A stretch of DNA of 64,000 bases from Bacillota bacterium (GCA_017656135.1 JACDOJ010000001.1:62001-126000), one strand, 5' to 3'. Positions 26,201 to 34,842 are shown, counted from the first letter of the stretch. Program-made: numbers and translations. Notes: a model not told the origin generated them from the sequence alone.

Positions 26201-27517
26201 GTGCCCAGAATTTTCTTAGGCCTTTTGCGGACAAGCCTGGTGCTGGTAGTTTTCCTCCTCTGTCAAAAGAATCCCTGTCTGGCTGCATCTTTGGACTTGG
26301 AGTATGTAGCCGGCCAGGGTGATGATAGCTATGCCCTCATCGACTGGAGTTACCCCTTTTCTCCCGCCCTCAATTGGGAGGCGGAATTAAACCCTGATTT
26401 GCGCTACTACTCCAGTTTTGGGGTAGGGAAGTGGCGGGTTTCCACTGAGGTGAAAGTCACAGGTGACGATAAGTGGGACAAGCTTACTGCCAGATACACC
26501 CACTACCGCTATCCGGAAACCCCCTATCAGCTCTGGAATCTGGGAGTTGAGCACAAAAGCGCACTTCAGGCTTGGTGGAACCAGGGTGCAAAGGGGTCCT
26601 GGCGCCTGAAGGTCAAGGGCGAATACAAAACTTATCCTTCTGCTCGGGACCGGGACTACCTGGCCGGAGAGTGGGAGCTCTATTCTGAGTCCACCGATCC
26701 CTTGATAGCCCCAGGGTACACTGGAGGTGAATTCTGGTCTCAGACCTTTTTCGATTATGCCGTGGGCCGCGCCCTCCAAGGGGATGAGTTTTTTCTGGAT
26801 TCCTGGGTCCTAGGCGAAATGGTGCTGGAGGACGATGCTGATGAGTACACTCCTCCTTGGGCTAGGTCCTCTGACGAACTTTCTTCCAAGCTGATCACCA
26901 AAATCTCCGGTGGTTGGTCAAAGCATTTCCGTAAACCGAATTACACCTGGCAGGCCCAGAACTATGAGCTTCAGTGGCAGCAACGGACGAGCCCCGAGAG
27001 CAGCCTTAAATTCGGCCTGCGGAAGCTGGAGAAAAACTACCCTTATGAATTGCTAAAAACCTACTACAGCCGGGAGCACCTAGTCCGCTGGTTCAAGGCC
27101 GGGAAGAAGGTCTGCTGGGAAGTGGGAGGCTGTTATGAAACCCAGCACTGGCTGGACGGAGACGGCCAGGAGGAATACCAGATCTGGATTGAGGGGGAAA
27201 GGGCCGACCACTCTCTGAAACTCATTGCCGAACTGGAAGATGAAGTCTACAACCAGGAAATGAAGGTGAAGTCCACCTACGGTTATGACTTTGAAAACTG
27301 GTTCGGCCTCTCAGGTTATTGCCGGGTGGGACTTGAAAGGGAGTTCGACCTAATGACTCAGGCGACCGAGACTGAGGTCAGGGCATCCCTCAAACTCAGC
27401 ATGGAAGTAGGCCAAGATTGGGAGGTTTTCACCCGTTTGGAGGCCAGTCGGGAGTGGGAGGAGTTAGCTATAAATGACGATTGGGGTCTGAAAATAGGTG
27501 TTAAAGTAGAGATCTAA
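26201..27517 (+). CDS. second predicted beta-barrel envelope protein
   Basis: A 438-residue exported protein: signal peptide (about 1-29, CLAAS-LDL) and then a dense series of amphipathic, aromatic-rich strands (SYALIDWSYPF, WRVSTEVKVTG, LTARYTHYRY, WRLKVKGEYKTY) with no membrane helices, as in porin-like barrels. The last strand is WGLKIGVKVEI, ending in Ile, not Phe, so the beta-signal is weaker than in the 647-residue barrel. GTG at 26201 is preferred because AAAGGAGT lies at proper spacing. It closes the cytochrome island. No family recognised. Confidence 0.65.
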   Translation: MPRIFLGLLRTSLVLVVFLLCQKNPCLAASLDLEYVAGQGDDSYALIDWSYPFSPALNWEAELNPDLRYYSSFGVGKWRVSTEVKVTGDDKWDKLTARYTHYRYPETPYQLWNLGVEHKSALQAWWNQGAKGSWRLKVKGEYKTYPSARDRDYLAGEWELYSESTDPLIAPGYTGGEFWSQTFFDYAVGRALQGDEFFLDSWVLGEMVLEDDADEYTPPWARSSDELSSKLITKISGGWSKHFRKPNYTWQAQNYELQWQQRTSPESSLKFGLRKLEKNYPYELLKTYYSREHLVRWFKAGKKVCWEVGGCYETQHWLDGDGQEEYQIWIEGERADHSLKLIAELEDEVYNQEMKVKSTYGYDFENWFGLSGYCRVGLEREFDLMTQATETEVRASLKLSMEVGQDWEVFTRLEASREWEELAINDDWGLKIGVKVEI

Positions 27518-27580
27518 GTATCCAGAACAGCATTCCTGGGTATACCAATTCTGTAGTCGGTTTGCCAGGAGGGCGGTTTC

Positions 27581-28558
27581 TTGAAAGCTTATTTAGGTGT
27601 GGATGTAGGTTCTGTTAGTACGAATTTAGCTTTGGTTTCCGAGGAAGAAGAGGTCTTAGATTACATCTATATCCGAACCAAAGGAAACCCAATTCAGGCC
27701 GTCCAGCAAGGCCTAAAAGAACTTAAAGCCAAAGTGCCCGAGTCCTACCAGGTACTTGGAGCCGGGGCTACCGGTAGCGCCAGGCAGTTAACGGGTGTGC
27801 TCATCGGTGCTGATGCCGTCAAGAATGAGATTACGGCTCACGCTGTTGGGGCCTTGCAGCTCTTCCCCGGTGTCCAGACTGTCTTGGAGATTGGGGGTCA
27901 GGACTCAAAAATTATCATCATTCGCAATGGTATTGTAGTCGATTTTGCCATGAATACTGTCTGTGCCGCCGGGACCGGCTCTTTCCTTGATCACCAGGCT
28001 GAGCGGCTTAACATCCCTATTGAGCATTTCGGAGACCTGGCCTTGAGGTCCAAAAATCCGGTGCGAATCGCCGGCCGGTGCGGGGTCTTCGCTGAGTCAG
28101 ATATGATTCACAAGCAGCAGACCGGACACTGCCTCGAGGACATCATCGCCGGGCTTTGCCAAGCCCTGGTGCGCAATTATTTAAATAATGTAGGGAAGGG
28201 CAAAGATATTAAGCCGCCCATTGTCTTTCAAGGAGGTGTGGCCGCCAATAAAGGGATCAGAGCTGCCTTTGAAAAGGTGCTACAAACCGAGATACTGGTC
28301 TCTCCTTATCATGGGGTGATGGGTGCCATCGGTGCAGCCTTGCTGGCCAAAGAGGCCGTGAAAAAGACCGGCCGGACCTGCTTCAAAGGATTCCAGGCCT
28401 CAGATCTCAACTACTACGCCAGAAGCTTTGAGTGTTCTGGCTGTGCCAATCACTGTGAGGTCGTCCAGATTTTCGTTGATGACCAGGTTTTGGCCAGGTG
28501 GGGAGATCGCTGTGGCAAGTGGTCCATGGGCACAGGCTCTAAATTTGTGGCCTCTTAA
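27581..28558 (+). CDS. acyl-CoA dehydratase activase-type ATPase (BadF/HgdC family)
   Basis: A 325-residue ASKHA-fold ATPase of the BadF/BcrAD/HgdC class, which uses ATP to push electrons into a dehydratase or reductase. Motifs: phosphate loop DVGSVSTNLAL, GGQDSKIIII, and the two [4Fe-4S] bridging cysteines in VCAAGTGSF and RCGVFAESDM, then GGVAANKGI. An extra C-terminal stretch of about 45 residues adds four more cysteines (ECSGCANHCEV and GDRCGKW). No dehydratase subunit is adjacent, so the client is unknown. TTG start after CAGGAGGGCGG. Confidence 0.88.
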   Translation: MKAYLGVDVGSVSTNLALVSEEEEVLDYIYIRTKGNPIQAVQQGLKELKAKVPESYQVLGAGATGSARQLTGVLIGADAVKNEITAHAVGALQLFPGVQTVLEIGGQDSKIIIIRNGIVVDFAMNTVCAAGTGSFLDHQAERLNIPIEHFGDLALRSKNPVRIAGRCGVFAESDMIHKQQTGHCLEDIIAGLCQALVRNYLNNVGKGKDIKPPIVFQGGVAANKGIRAAFEKVLQTEILVSPYHGVMGAIGAALLAKEAVKKTGRTCFKGFQASDLNYYARSFECSGCANHCEVVQIFVDDQVLARWGDRCGKWSMGTGSKFVAS

Positions 28559-28661
28559 GCTCAAAAGGTCACAACTTTTTAACAACAGGAATTAGGAGAT
28601 CCGCCTAGAATAGTAGTTAAGGTTCAAACTCACCCATCCTTGGAGGAGGATCTTTAATACA

Positions 28662-29597
28662 ATGGATGCACCGTTAAATATCTTTGCCGGCACCTCAGTG
28701 CCGAAGCTTTCCGAAGAAGTGGCGGATCTTCTCGGAATGGAACTGGGCAAAGTCAACATCAAGCGTTTTGCCAACGGCGAGATCTACGTCCGGTTTCATG
28801 AAACAGTGCGGGGCAATGATGTTTTTGTCATTCAGTCCATCTGCTCCCCGGTTAACGATAACCTGATGGAACTGCTCCTGATGGTGGATGCCTTGAAGAG
28901 AGCATCCGTTGGCCGGATTAACGCTATCATCCCTCATTATGGTTACTCGCGCCAGGAACGTAAAGAGGCCCCCAGGGAACCCATCTCGGCCAGGATGGTT
29001 GCGGATGTTTTGACAACTGTCGGTGTGGATAGGGTCATCACCTTGGACCTACACGCCCCAGCCATTCAAGGCTTTTTTAATATTCCTGTGGACCATTTGA
29101 CAGCGCTACCTCTTTTGGCCGAGTATTATCGCCAGAAGAACCTGGAGAATGCCTGCGTTGTAGCTTTGGATGCCGGGGGCATAAAACGCGCTGAGAAGCT
29201 GGCTAAGCGTTTGGACTTGCCGCTGGTGGGCATGTATAAGCGTCATCCTGAACACAATGTTTCCCAGGTTACCCACGTCATGGGCGACATTGAAGGTAAA
29301 GTCCCGCTGATCATCGAGGATATGATCGACACCGGCGGTACCCTCTTGGAAGGGGTAAAAGCCCTTTTGGCCCATGGAGCCCGGCCGGAGATTTACGTCT
29401 GCGCCACCCATCCGGTCTTTTCCGACCCAATCATGGAAAGGCTGGCCCACCCGGCGATTAAAGAGGTGCTGGTGACCAACACCATTCCCGTTGAATTGAA
29501 ATTGGACAAAGTCAAAGTCCTTTCCATTGCTCAACTGGTGGCCTCGGCCATCACCAGGGTCCATGAAGAGTCATCAGTCAGTTCCCTTTTCAATTAA
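28662..29597 (+). CDS. prs: ribose-phosphate pyrophosphokinase (divergent)
   Basis: A 311-residue PRPP synthase, donating pyrophosphate from ATP to ribose 5-phosphate for nucleotide and amino acid synthesis. Conserved parts: ANGEIYVRFHETVRG, PHYGYSRQERK, LDLHAPAIQGFFNIP, and the PRPP loop EDMIDTGGT. Several normally invariant segments differ: VALDAGG instead of SPDHGG and GMYKRHPEHN in place of DKRRPRPN. GGAGGAGG is the ribosome site. It is separate from glmU and spoVG, its usual neighbours, so it could be a second paralogue. Confidence 0.88.
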   Translation: MDAPLNIFAGTSVPKLSEEVADLLGMELGKVNIKRFANGEIYVRFHETVRGNDVFVIQSICSPVNDNLMELLLMVDALKRASVGRINAIIPHYGYSRQERKEAPREPISARMVADVLTTVGVDRVITLDLHAPAIQGFFNIPVDHLTALPLLAEYYRQKNLENACVVALDAGGIKRAEKLAKRLDLPLVGMYKRHPEHNVSQVTHVMGDIEGKVPLIIEDMIDTGGTLLEGVKALLAHGARPEIYVCATHPVFSDPIMERLAHPAIKEVLVTNTIPVELKLDKVKVLSIAQLVASAITRVHEESSVSSLFN

Positions 29598-29613
29598 TAG
29601 CGAGCAGGTGAAA

Positions 29614-29645
29614 GGAAGGGCCTCACAGTCGGGGCCCTTTTCCTC
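29614..29645 (+). terminator. terminator after prs
   Basis: AAGGGCC (29616-29622) pairs with GGCCCTT (29633-29639) with a 10-base loop, followed by a short T-rich tail (TTTCC). Confidence 0.6.
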
Positions 29646-29703
29646 ATCCTAAAGGAATAGGCCTCAGAGCCCCGAATAAACTAGTAAGGATGAGGTGTCC
29701 TGT

Positions 29704-30015
29704 ATGCGTTTTTTGAACAAAGTCAGGAAGTTCTGCAAGTACCTGGGCTGGGGTTCTGCTTTGGCGAGCCTGGTCTGGGGAGTTTTGTTTTACCTGCGGT
29801 TTAACAATCCGGTGGTTGATGCTTTTCATGATATTCCGGCCCAGCTTGCGGCGCTGGAATCGGCGGCTGCCACTTGGAAGACTGCAGGGTCTATTTTGAT
29901 CGCTGTTTCCGTGGTCTCGCTGATCTTCGGTTACCTGCGCATGTTTTCAGGTGAGCTGAAAGAGGAAGAGAAAGAGGCCCACTCAGCGAAGAAAAACGTT
30001 GTTGAGGGAACATGA
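29704..30015 (+). CDS. small membrane protein of unknown function
   Basis: A 103-residue protein with two predicted membrane helices (about 18-35 and 62-82) and a charged C-terminal tail (KEEEKEAHSAKK). ATG at 29704 follows GGATGAGGTG; the track starts 9 bases earlier at GTG. Its stop overlaps the PHP gene by 4 bases, tying it to that operon. I do not recognise the family. Confidence 0.7.
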   Translation: MRFLNKVRKFCKYLGWGSALASLVWGVLFYLRFNNPVVDAFHDIPAQLAALESAAATWKTAGSILIAVSVVSLIFGYLRMFSGELKEEEKEAHSAKKNVVEGT

Positions 30016-30833
30016 TCGATTTGCATACCCATTCCACTGCTTCTGACGGCCGGGATGCCCCGGATGAGCTGGTCGAAAAAGCCGTGGAGCAGGGACTGAC
30101 CGCATTGAGTTTAACTGATCACGATTCAGTGAACGGGCTGGCCGAGGCTGCTCAAGCAGCTCACACTGCTTTTCTCACCTTTATTCCGGGCATTGAAATC
30201 ACCACTGACTTCGAAGATAATGAACTGCATCTCTTGGGCTATTTCATTGATTATCAAGACCCGGAGATCATTCAGGTTTGTATCGATATCCACCAGGCCC
30301 GTCGTCAGAGAGCCAAGGAGATTCTGGATCGCCTGGCCAAAGAAGGGTTTCCCCTCTCCTGGGAAGAAGTCAACAAGGACTCCGATGGCTTCGTAGGGCG
30401 TAGCCACATCGTCGATGCTCTGGTGGACAAAGGCCTGGTCTCTCCGGTGGGTAGGGATCACTTTTTTGACGTTTACCTTTCCAAGGCCGGAAGAGCCTAC
30501 GTACCCCACTACTACATCTCACCGGATAAGGCCATCAGGCTTATCTGGAAGAGCGGCGGGGTTCCTGTGCTGGCCCATCCAGGTCGGATGAACGGCGACT
30601 GGGACCTCAAAAAACTGGTGGACATGGGTATTGCCGGGATTGAGGCTTGGTATCCCACTCATACCAGACAGGAAACCGCTTTCTATCTGGAACAGGCCCA
30701 GTGTTACGGGCTGGTTCCCACCGGTGGGTCGGATTACCACGGCCGGGGAAAACAGGTGCTGGGTATGCCGGAAGTACCTGATGAGACCATAGAGCTTTTG
30801 AGAGAAGCAGCGGTCAAAGGGGGAGGAAAATGA
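30012..30833 (+). CDS. PHP-domain phosphoesterase
   Basis: A 273-residue PHP (polymerase and histidinol phosphatase) protein. The metal-binding motifs are visible: MIDLHTHSTASDG at the start, LTDHDSV (about 36-42), GIEITTDFEDNELHLLGYFID, VLAHPGR and GGSDYHG near the end. This layout matches the YciV/RNase AM and nucleoside 3',5'-bisphosphate phosphatase group. A metal-dependent phosphoesterase is confident; the exact substrate is not. Confidence 0.9.
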   Translation: MIDLHTHSTASDGRDAPDELVEKAVEQGLTALSLTDHDSVNGLAEAAQAAHTAFLTFIPGIEITTDFEDNELHLLGYFIDYQDPEIIQVCIDIHQARRQRAKEILDRLAKEGFPLSWEEVNKDSDGFVGRSHIVDALVDKGLVSPVGRDHFFDVYLSKAGRAYVPHYYISPDKAIRLIWKSGGVPVLAHPGRMNGDWDLKKLVDMGIAGIEAWYPTHTRQETAFYLEQAQCYGLVPTGGSDYHGRGKQVLGMPEVPDETIELLREAAVKGGGK

Positions 30834-31255
30834 AGAAAAAACTGTACCGGTCACGAGATAACGTCATCATCGGGGGAGTAGCCGCCGGTCTTGCTGATTA
30901 CCTGGATATTGACGTATCTCTGGTCCGTCTGTTGTGGGCTTTTGCTGCTGTAATGGGGGGCGCAGGGGTAATCGCCTATATCATCGCTTGGATTGTCATA
31001 CCGCAGGAACCGGTGCTTCCCGAGTATCTGGAGACAGAGGAAGTCGACGGCACTTATGAAGCCATTGTAGGTCAAGCAGAAGAAGGCTCCAGCCCCCAGG
31101 AGCGCCAAAAGACCCTGGGAATCATCCTAATCGCTATCGGCCTAGTTTTTGCAATCAGAAGAATGATTCCCGGGTACGTCTTTTCCTGGATCTGGCCCTT
31201 GGTGCTCATTGCCTTTGGCGTCTATCTCCTTTTCCAAGACCGTAGGAAGGACTAG
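30830..31255 (+). CDS. PspC-domain membrane protein
   Basis: A 141-residue protein starting with a PspC domain (YRSRDNVIIGGVAAGLADYL and a membrane helix to about residue 62), a polar linker and two further hydrophobic segments (about 89-105 and 113-135) resembling the LiaI/LiaF-type membrane domain. PspC proteins sense or counter envelope stress. It overlaps the PHP gene by 4 bases and precedes a toast-rack protein by 6, a pairing usual for envelope-stress modules. Confidence 0.88.
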   Translation: MKKKLYRSRDNVIIGGVAAGLADYLDIDVSLVRLLWAFAAVMGGAGVIAYIIAWIVIPQEPVLPEYLETEEVDGTYEAIVGQAEEGSSPQERQKTLGIILIAIGLVFAIRRMIPGYVFSWIWPLVLIAFGVYLLFQDRRKD

Positions 31256-31261
31256 ATTCCC

Positions 31262-32113
31262 GTGGCTAATAAGCGGTTTTGGGGTTTGACGGCCATATTT
31301 ATCGGAACGGTGGCCCTCATAGATAAGCTGGAAGCTTTTCCGTACCTTGCTTATTTGATTGAGACCTACTGGCCTTTAGCTTTAATTGTCATTGGTGTCC
31401 TTGTTTTGCTCAACGTACCCAGAAGCCTTATTGTCCTGTTGGCTGTGGTGTTTCTTTCAGCGGTAGTGGGTTTAGATCTGCACTGGTCAACGGGTAGCTG
31501 TTCCCACTTCTTCCGGGGAACCACTGAAGACGTCCAGGCTCTCGAGGCCCACCTGGTGCTGGGGGCAGGGGAGATTAAAGCCAGGGGCTTCACCGAAGGA
31601 CTTTACGAAGCAGATGTAACAGGGGTGGGTTTCAGAGCACCTATCAAGACCTACTCAATCCGAGACGGTGTAGCGAGGCTCGAGATCTCCCAGGGAGAGC
31701 GCTATCTGGCTAACCCGAAATCCCACTGGAACTTGCGCTTTTCCGAGTTGGTTCCCTTGAGGCTAAAGGTGACCGGTGGAGCCGGCAAGCTGGACTTCGA
31801 TTTTTCCGATGTTCCCCTGGAAAGGTTGGAGCTCAAGGCTGGAGCAGGGCAGATTTCAGTGCAGCTAGGAGGGAGGCTGCCCCACTCCAGTCTCAGTTTC
31901 AGCACGGCGGCAGCTGACATCAGAGTGAAACTGCCAAAGGAGGCTCGGGTTCAGCTTATTGCGGTTTCTCCCCTTTTGGCCAAGGACCTGGACCGGCAGT
32001 CGGAGTGGTCAAACCAGGATGGGCTTTTGGTTTACACAGGATCGCAAAACGGGCCTTTTTTTGAAATTACTGTAAACTCGTCTGCAGCCCGGTTGAACGT
32101 GGATTTCACCTAA
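31262..32113 (+). CDS. LiaF-like membrane protein with toast-rack domain
   Basis: A 283-residue protein with N-terminal hydrophobic segments (about 5-20, 30-48 and 53-70) of DUF5668/LiaI type and a large C-terminal beta-rich region (LVLGAGEIKARGFTEGLYEA, VTGGAGKLDFDFSDVP, LKAGAGQISVQLGG) typical of the toast-rack fold of LiaF and related proteins. With the PspC gene before it, a role in sensing envelope damage is likely. GTG start. Confidence 0.8.
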   Translation: MANKRFWGLTAIFIGTVALIDKLEAFPYLAYLIETYWPLALIVIGVLVLLNVPRSLIVLLAVVFLSAVVGLDLHWSTGSCSHFFRGTTEDVQALEAHLVLGAGEIKARGFTEGLYEADVTGVGFRAPIKTYSIRDGVARLEISQGERYLANPKSHWNLRFSELVPLRLKVTGGAGKLDFDFSDVPLERLELKAGAGQISVQLGGRLPHSSLSFSTAAADIRVKLPKEARVQLIAVSPLLAKDLDRQSEWSNQDGLLVYTGSQNGPFFEITVNSSAARLNVDFT

Positions 32114-32232
32114 TATTGCTAACCTTTCCAGGCCTCTTAAATAAAGGAATTGCCGTCAATCGGTAGAAGTATATGGATGGATAACGGCAGTCCAGTAGCG
32201 AGTAGCCAAAAATTAATTGAGGGGGAGATACG

Positions 32233-33195
32233 TTGAAGCGGTTCAGTATCGTCTTGCTGTCTTTATTGGTTTTAGGGGCTTTCAGCGGTTTGGCAGGGGC
32301 CAAAACCATTAAGCTGGGTATTGTTTTTGATACCGGCGGGCTCGGTGACGGTTCCTTCAACGACGCTGCCTACCGCGGTATGGTTAGGGCCCAGAAAGAG
32401 CTGGGTGTTGAGGCTACCTACGTAGAGTCCCATTCCATGGACGACTACGAGCCAAATGTTCGGATGCTGGCTGAGCAGGGATATGACTTGATTTTCGGTA
32501 TCGGTTTCATGCTGACCGATGCCATCGACCGGGTGGCTCAGGAGTATCCTGACACCAAGTTCGGTATCATCGACAGCGTGGTCGATCAGCCCAATGTGGT
32601 TTCCGTCCTCTTCAAGGAAAACGAGGGTTCCTTCTTGCAGGGTGTTATCGCCGGCATGATGACTAAAACTGATGTCGTTGGTTTTGTCGGCGGTATGGAA
32701 TCTCCGGTTATCACCAGGTTTGAAGTCGGTTTCGTTGAAGGCGTCAAGGCCGTCAATCCTGATGCCGAAATCCTGATCGGTTACACCGGCAAGTTTGATG
32801 ATCCCGGCAAGGGCAAAGAGCTGGCTCTGGCTCAGATCGCCAAGGGGGCGGACGTGATCTATCATGCCTCCGGTGCTTGTGGCCACGGTGTCATCGAAGC
32901 CGCTAAAGAGAAAGGTGTTTATGCCATCGGTGTTGATTCCGACCAGAGCGGAGAGGCTCCGAACCACGTCATCAGCAGCATGTTGAAGAGGGTGGACGTA
33001 GCAGTCTTCGACGGTGCTAAGATGCTGGTTGAGGGCAACTTCAAACCCGGAGTGCTTAACCTCGGCCTGGCCGAAAGCGGTGTGGACACTGCCTGGTCAC
33101 CGGGTGTGAATGTCCCCGCAGAGGTCAAGGAGAAAGTGGCCGATTACGCCGAGAAGATTATCTCCGGTGAAATCACTGTGCCTGCTACAAAGTAA
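32233..33195 (+). CDS. BmpA-family nucleoside-binding protein (non-lipidated)
   Basis: A 320-residue periplasmic-type substrate-binding protein of the BMP/Med family, which binds purine nucleosides for the ABC importer encoded downstream. Core motifs: GIVFDTGGLGDGSFNDAAY, LIFGIGFMLTDAI and VGFVGGMESPVITRFE. The signal peptide ends GLAGA-KT and has no lipobox cysteine, although family members in monoderm Firmicutes are lipoproteins. TTG start after GAGGGGGAG. Confidence 0.93.
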   Translation: MKRFSIVLLSLLVLGAFSGLAGAKTIKLGIVFDTGGLGDGSFNDAAYRGMVRAQKELGVEATYVESHSMDDYEPNVRMLAEQGYDLIFGIGFMLTDAIDRVAQEYPDTKFGIIDSVVDQPNVVSVLFKENEGSFLQGVIAGMMTKTDVVGFVGGMESPVITRFEVGFVEGVKAVNPDAEILIGYTGKFDDPGKGKELALAQIAKGADVIYHASGACGHGVIEAAKEKGVYAIGVDSDQSGEAPNHVISSMLKRVDVAVFDGAKMLVEGNFKPGVLNLGLAESGVDTAWSPGVNVPAEVKEKVADYAEKIISGEITVPATK

Positions 33196-33235
33196 AAAGG
33201 TAGAGATGGGCACCTTTATGGCGAGCTATGGAGGG

Positions 33236-33269
33236 GGCCAGGTGCAACGGTTTGCACCTGGCCTCTTTT
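33236..33269 (+). terminator. strong terminator/attenuator between binding protein and importer genes
   Basis: GGCCAGGTGCAA (33236-33247) and TTGCACCTGGCC (33252-33263) form a perfect 12-bp stem with a 4-base loop followed by TCTTTT. Read-through past this would give excess binding protein over the ATPase and permeases, the normal ratio for ABC importers. Confidence 0.88.
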
Positions 33270-33306
33270 GCCGAGCAAGGTAAAGGTGTTGGTTGGAGGT
33301 GAACTT

Positions 33307-34842
33307 ATGGTACCGGTTGTGCAAATGAAGGGCATAGTCAAGGAGTTCCCGGGGGTAAGGGCCAATGACCACGTCGACCTGGAGGTCATGCCCGGTGAAA
33401 TCCATGCCCTTTTAGGTGAAAATGGCGCCGGCAAAAGTACCTTGATGAACATTCTCTATGGCCTGTATCAACCTGATGCGGGGCAGATCTTCGTCAAAGG
33501 CGAAGAAGTGAAGATGACCGACCCTAACGTGGCAATCAATAAGGGAATCGGCATGGTGCACCAGCACTTCATGTTGATCCCGCCTTTCACTGTGGCTGAG
33601 AACATCGTCTTAGGGACTGAACCCCGGAAGGGTCTGTTTTTGGACATGAACCAGGCAATCAAACAAGTCGAAGAAATCTCCGAGCGCTATGGGCTGAAGA
33701 TCGATCCCCATGCCAAAGTTGAGGATATTTCCGTGGGGATGCAGCAGAGGGTGGAGATCATCAAAGCCCTCTTCCGCGGGGCGGATATCCTCATATTGGA
33801 TGAGCCCACAGCTGTCTTAACTCCTCATGAAATTGAAGAATTGGAAAAAATCATTCGGAGTCTGGTTCAGGAAGGTAAGTCGGTCATCCTGATCACTCAT
33901 AAGCTCAAAGAGGTTATGAGTATGAGTGACCGGGTCACGGTCATTAGGCGCGGCAAGGTTGTGGCCAATCTGGAAACCCGCGAAACCAGCGAAGAGGAGC
34001 TGGCCAGGACCATGGTGGGTAGGCCTGTGCTCTTGGAGGTCGCTAAGAAAGAACAGGAACCCGGAGAAGTGGTTTTGGAGATAAAGGACCTGCACGCCAA
34101 AGATGCCAGAGGCCTGCCGGCCCTGAAGGGGATCAATTTGGAGGTCCGCTCGGGAGAGATTCTGGGTCTGGCGGGGGTCGACGGGAACGGCCAGACCGAG
34201 CTCATCGAGACCCTGACCGGCCTACGCCAACCCACCCAGGGCACCATCCTTTTGAAGGGCCAAGACATCACCAAGTTATCGCCCCGGAAGAAGAGTTTGG
34301 CAGGAATTGGCCATATTCCTGAAGACCGGCAAAAACGGGGCTTGATCTTGGACTTTTCCATCGCGGAGAACCTGGTACTCCAGTCCTACTTCCGGAAACC
34401 CTTTGCTTCCGGAGTCAGGCTGAAGTGGAAAGAAATCCAAGCCTATGCTGATCGTTTGATACAGGAATTTGACATTCGCACGCCCAGTCAAGAGGTTCTG
34501 GCCGGTCACCTTTCCGGCGGTAACCAGCAGAAAGTCATCGTGGCCAGGGAGATCGACCGGGATCCGGAACTGTTGATAGCCGCTCAGCCCACCCGTGGGT
34601 TAGACGTAGGTGCGATTGAGTTTGTTCACAACAAACTTGTCGAGGAACGGGATAATGGCAAGGCCGTTCTCCTGATTTCCCTGGAGTTGGATGAGATTCT
34701 CTCCCTCAGCGACCGTATAGCTGTGATCTACGAAGGTAAAATTGTGGCAGTCCTCGACGCCAAAGAGGCCACTGAAGAGAAACTCGGCCTCTTGATGAGC
34801 GGAGCAGCAGCAGGTGAGGAGGTGGAGGCAGATTATGCGTAA
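33307..34842 (+). CDS. nucleoside ABC transporter ATP-binding protein (two NBDs)
   Basis: A 511-residue fusion of two ABC ATPase domains, as in RbsA/NupO-type importers. First domain: Walker A GENGAGKST, signature ISVGMQQR, Walker B ILILDEPTAVL. Second domain: degenerate Walker A GVDGNGQTEL, signature LSGGNQQK and LLIAAQPTRGLD. The degenerate second site is normal in this class. ATG at 33307 follows GGTTGGAGGTG; the track start at 33268 lies in the terminator. Confidence 0.94.
   Translation: MVPVVQMKGIVKEFPGVRANDHVDLEVMPGEIHALLGENGAGKSTLMNILYGLYQPDAGQIFVKGEEVKMTDPNVAINKGIGMVHQHFMLIPPFTVAENIVLGTEPRKGLFLDMNQAIKQVEEISERYGLKIDPHAKVEDISVGMQQRVEIIKALFRGADILILDEPTAVLTPHEIEELEKIIRSLVQEGKSVILITHKLKEVMSMSDRVTVIRRGKVVANLETRETSEEELARTMVGRPVLLEVAKKEQEPGEVVLEIKDLHAKDARGLPALKGINLEVRSGEILGLAGVDGNGQTELIETLTGLRQPTQGTILLKGQDITKLSPRKKSLAGIGHIPEDRQKRGLILDFSIAENLVLQSYFRKPFASGVRLKWKEIQAYADRLIQEFDIRTPSQEVLAGHLSGGNQQKVIVAREIDRDPELLIAAQPTRGLDVGAIEFVHNKLVEERDNGKAVLLISLELDEILSLSDRIAVIYEGKIVAVLDAKEATEEKLGLLMSGAAAGEEVEADYA

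Noticed and set aside
32151-32189. Possible riboswitch before the nucleoside importer
   Set aside because: Only a 6-bp TGCCGT/ACGGCA stem can be drawn; none of the conserved core of purine or other known riboswitches is seen.
32272-32967. 231-codon minus-strand ORF opposite the BmpA-like gene
   Set aside because: Shadow reading frame of a well-supported binding protein.
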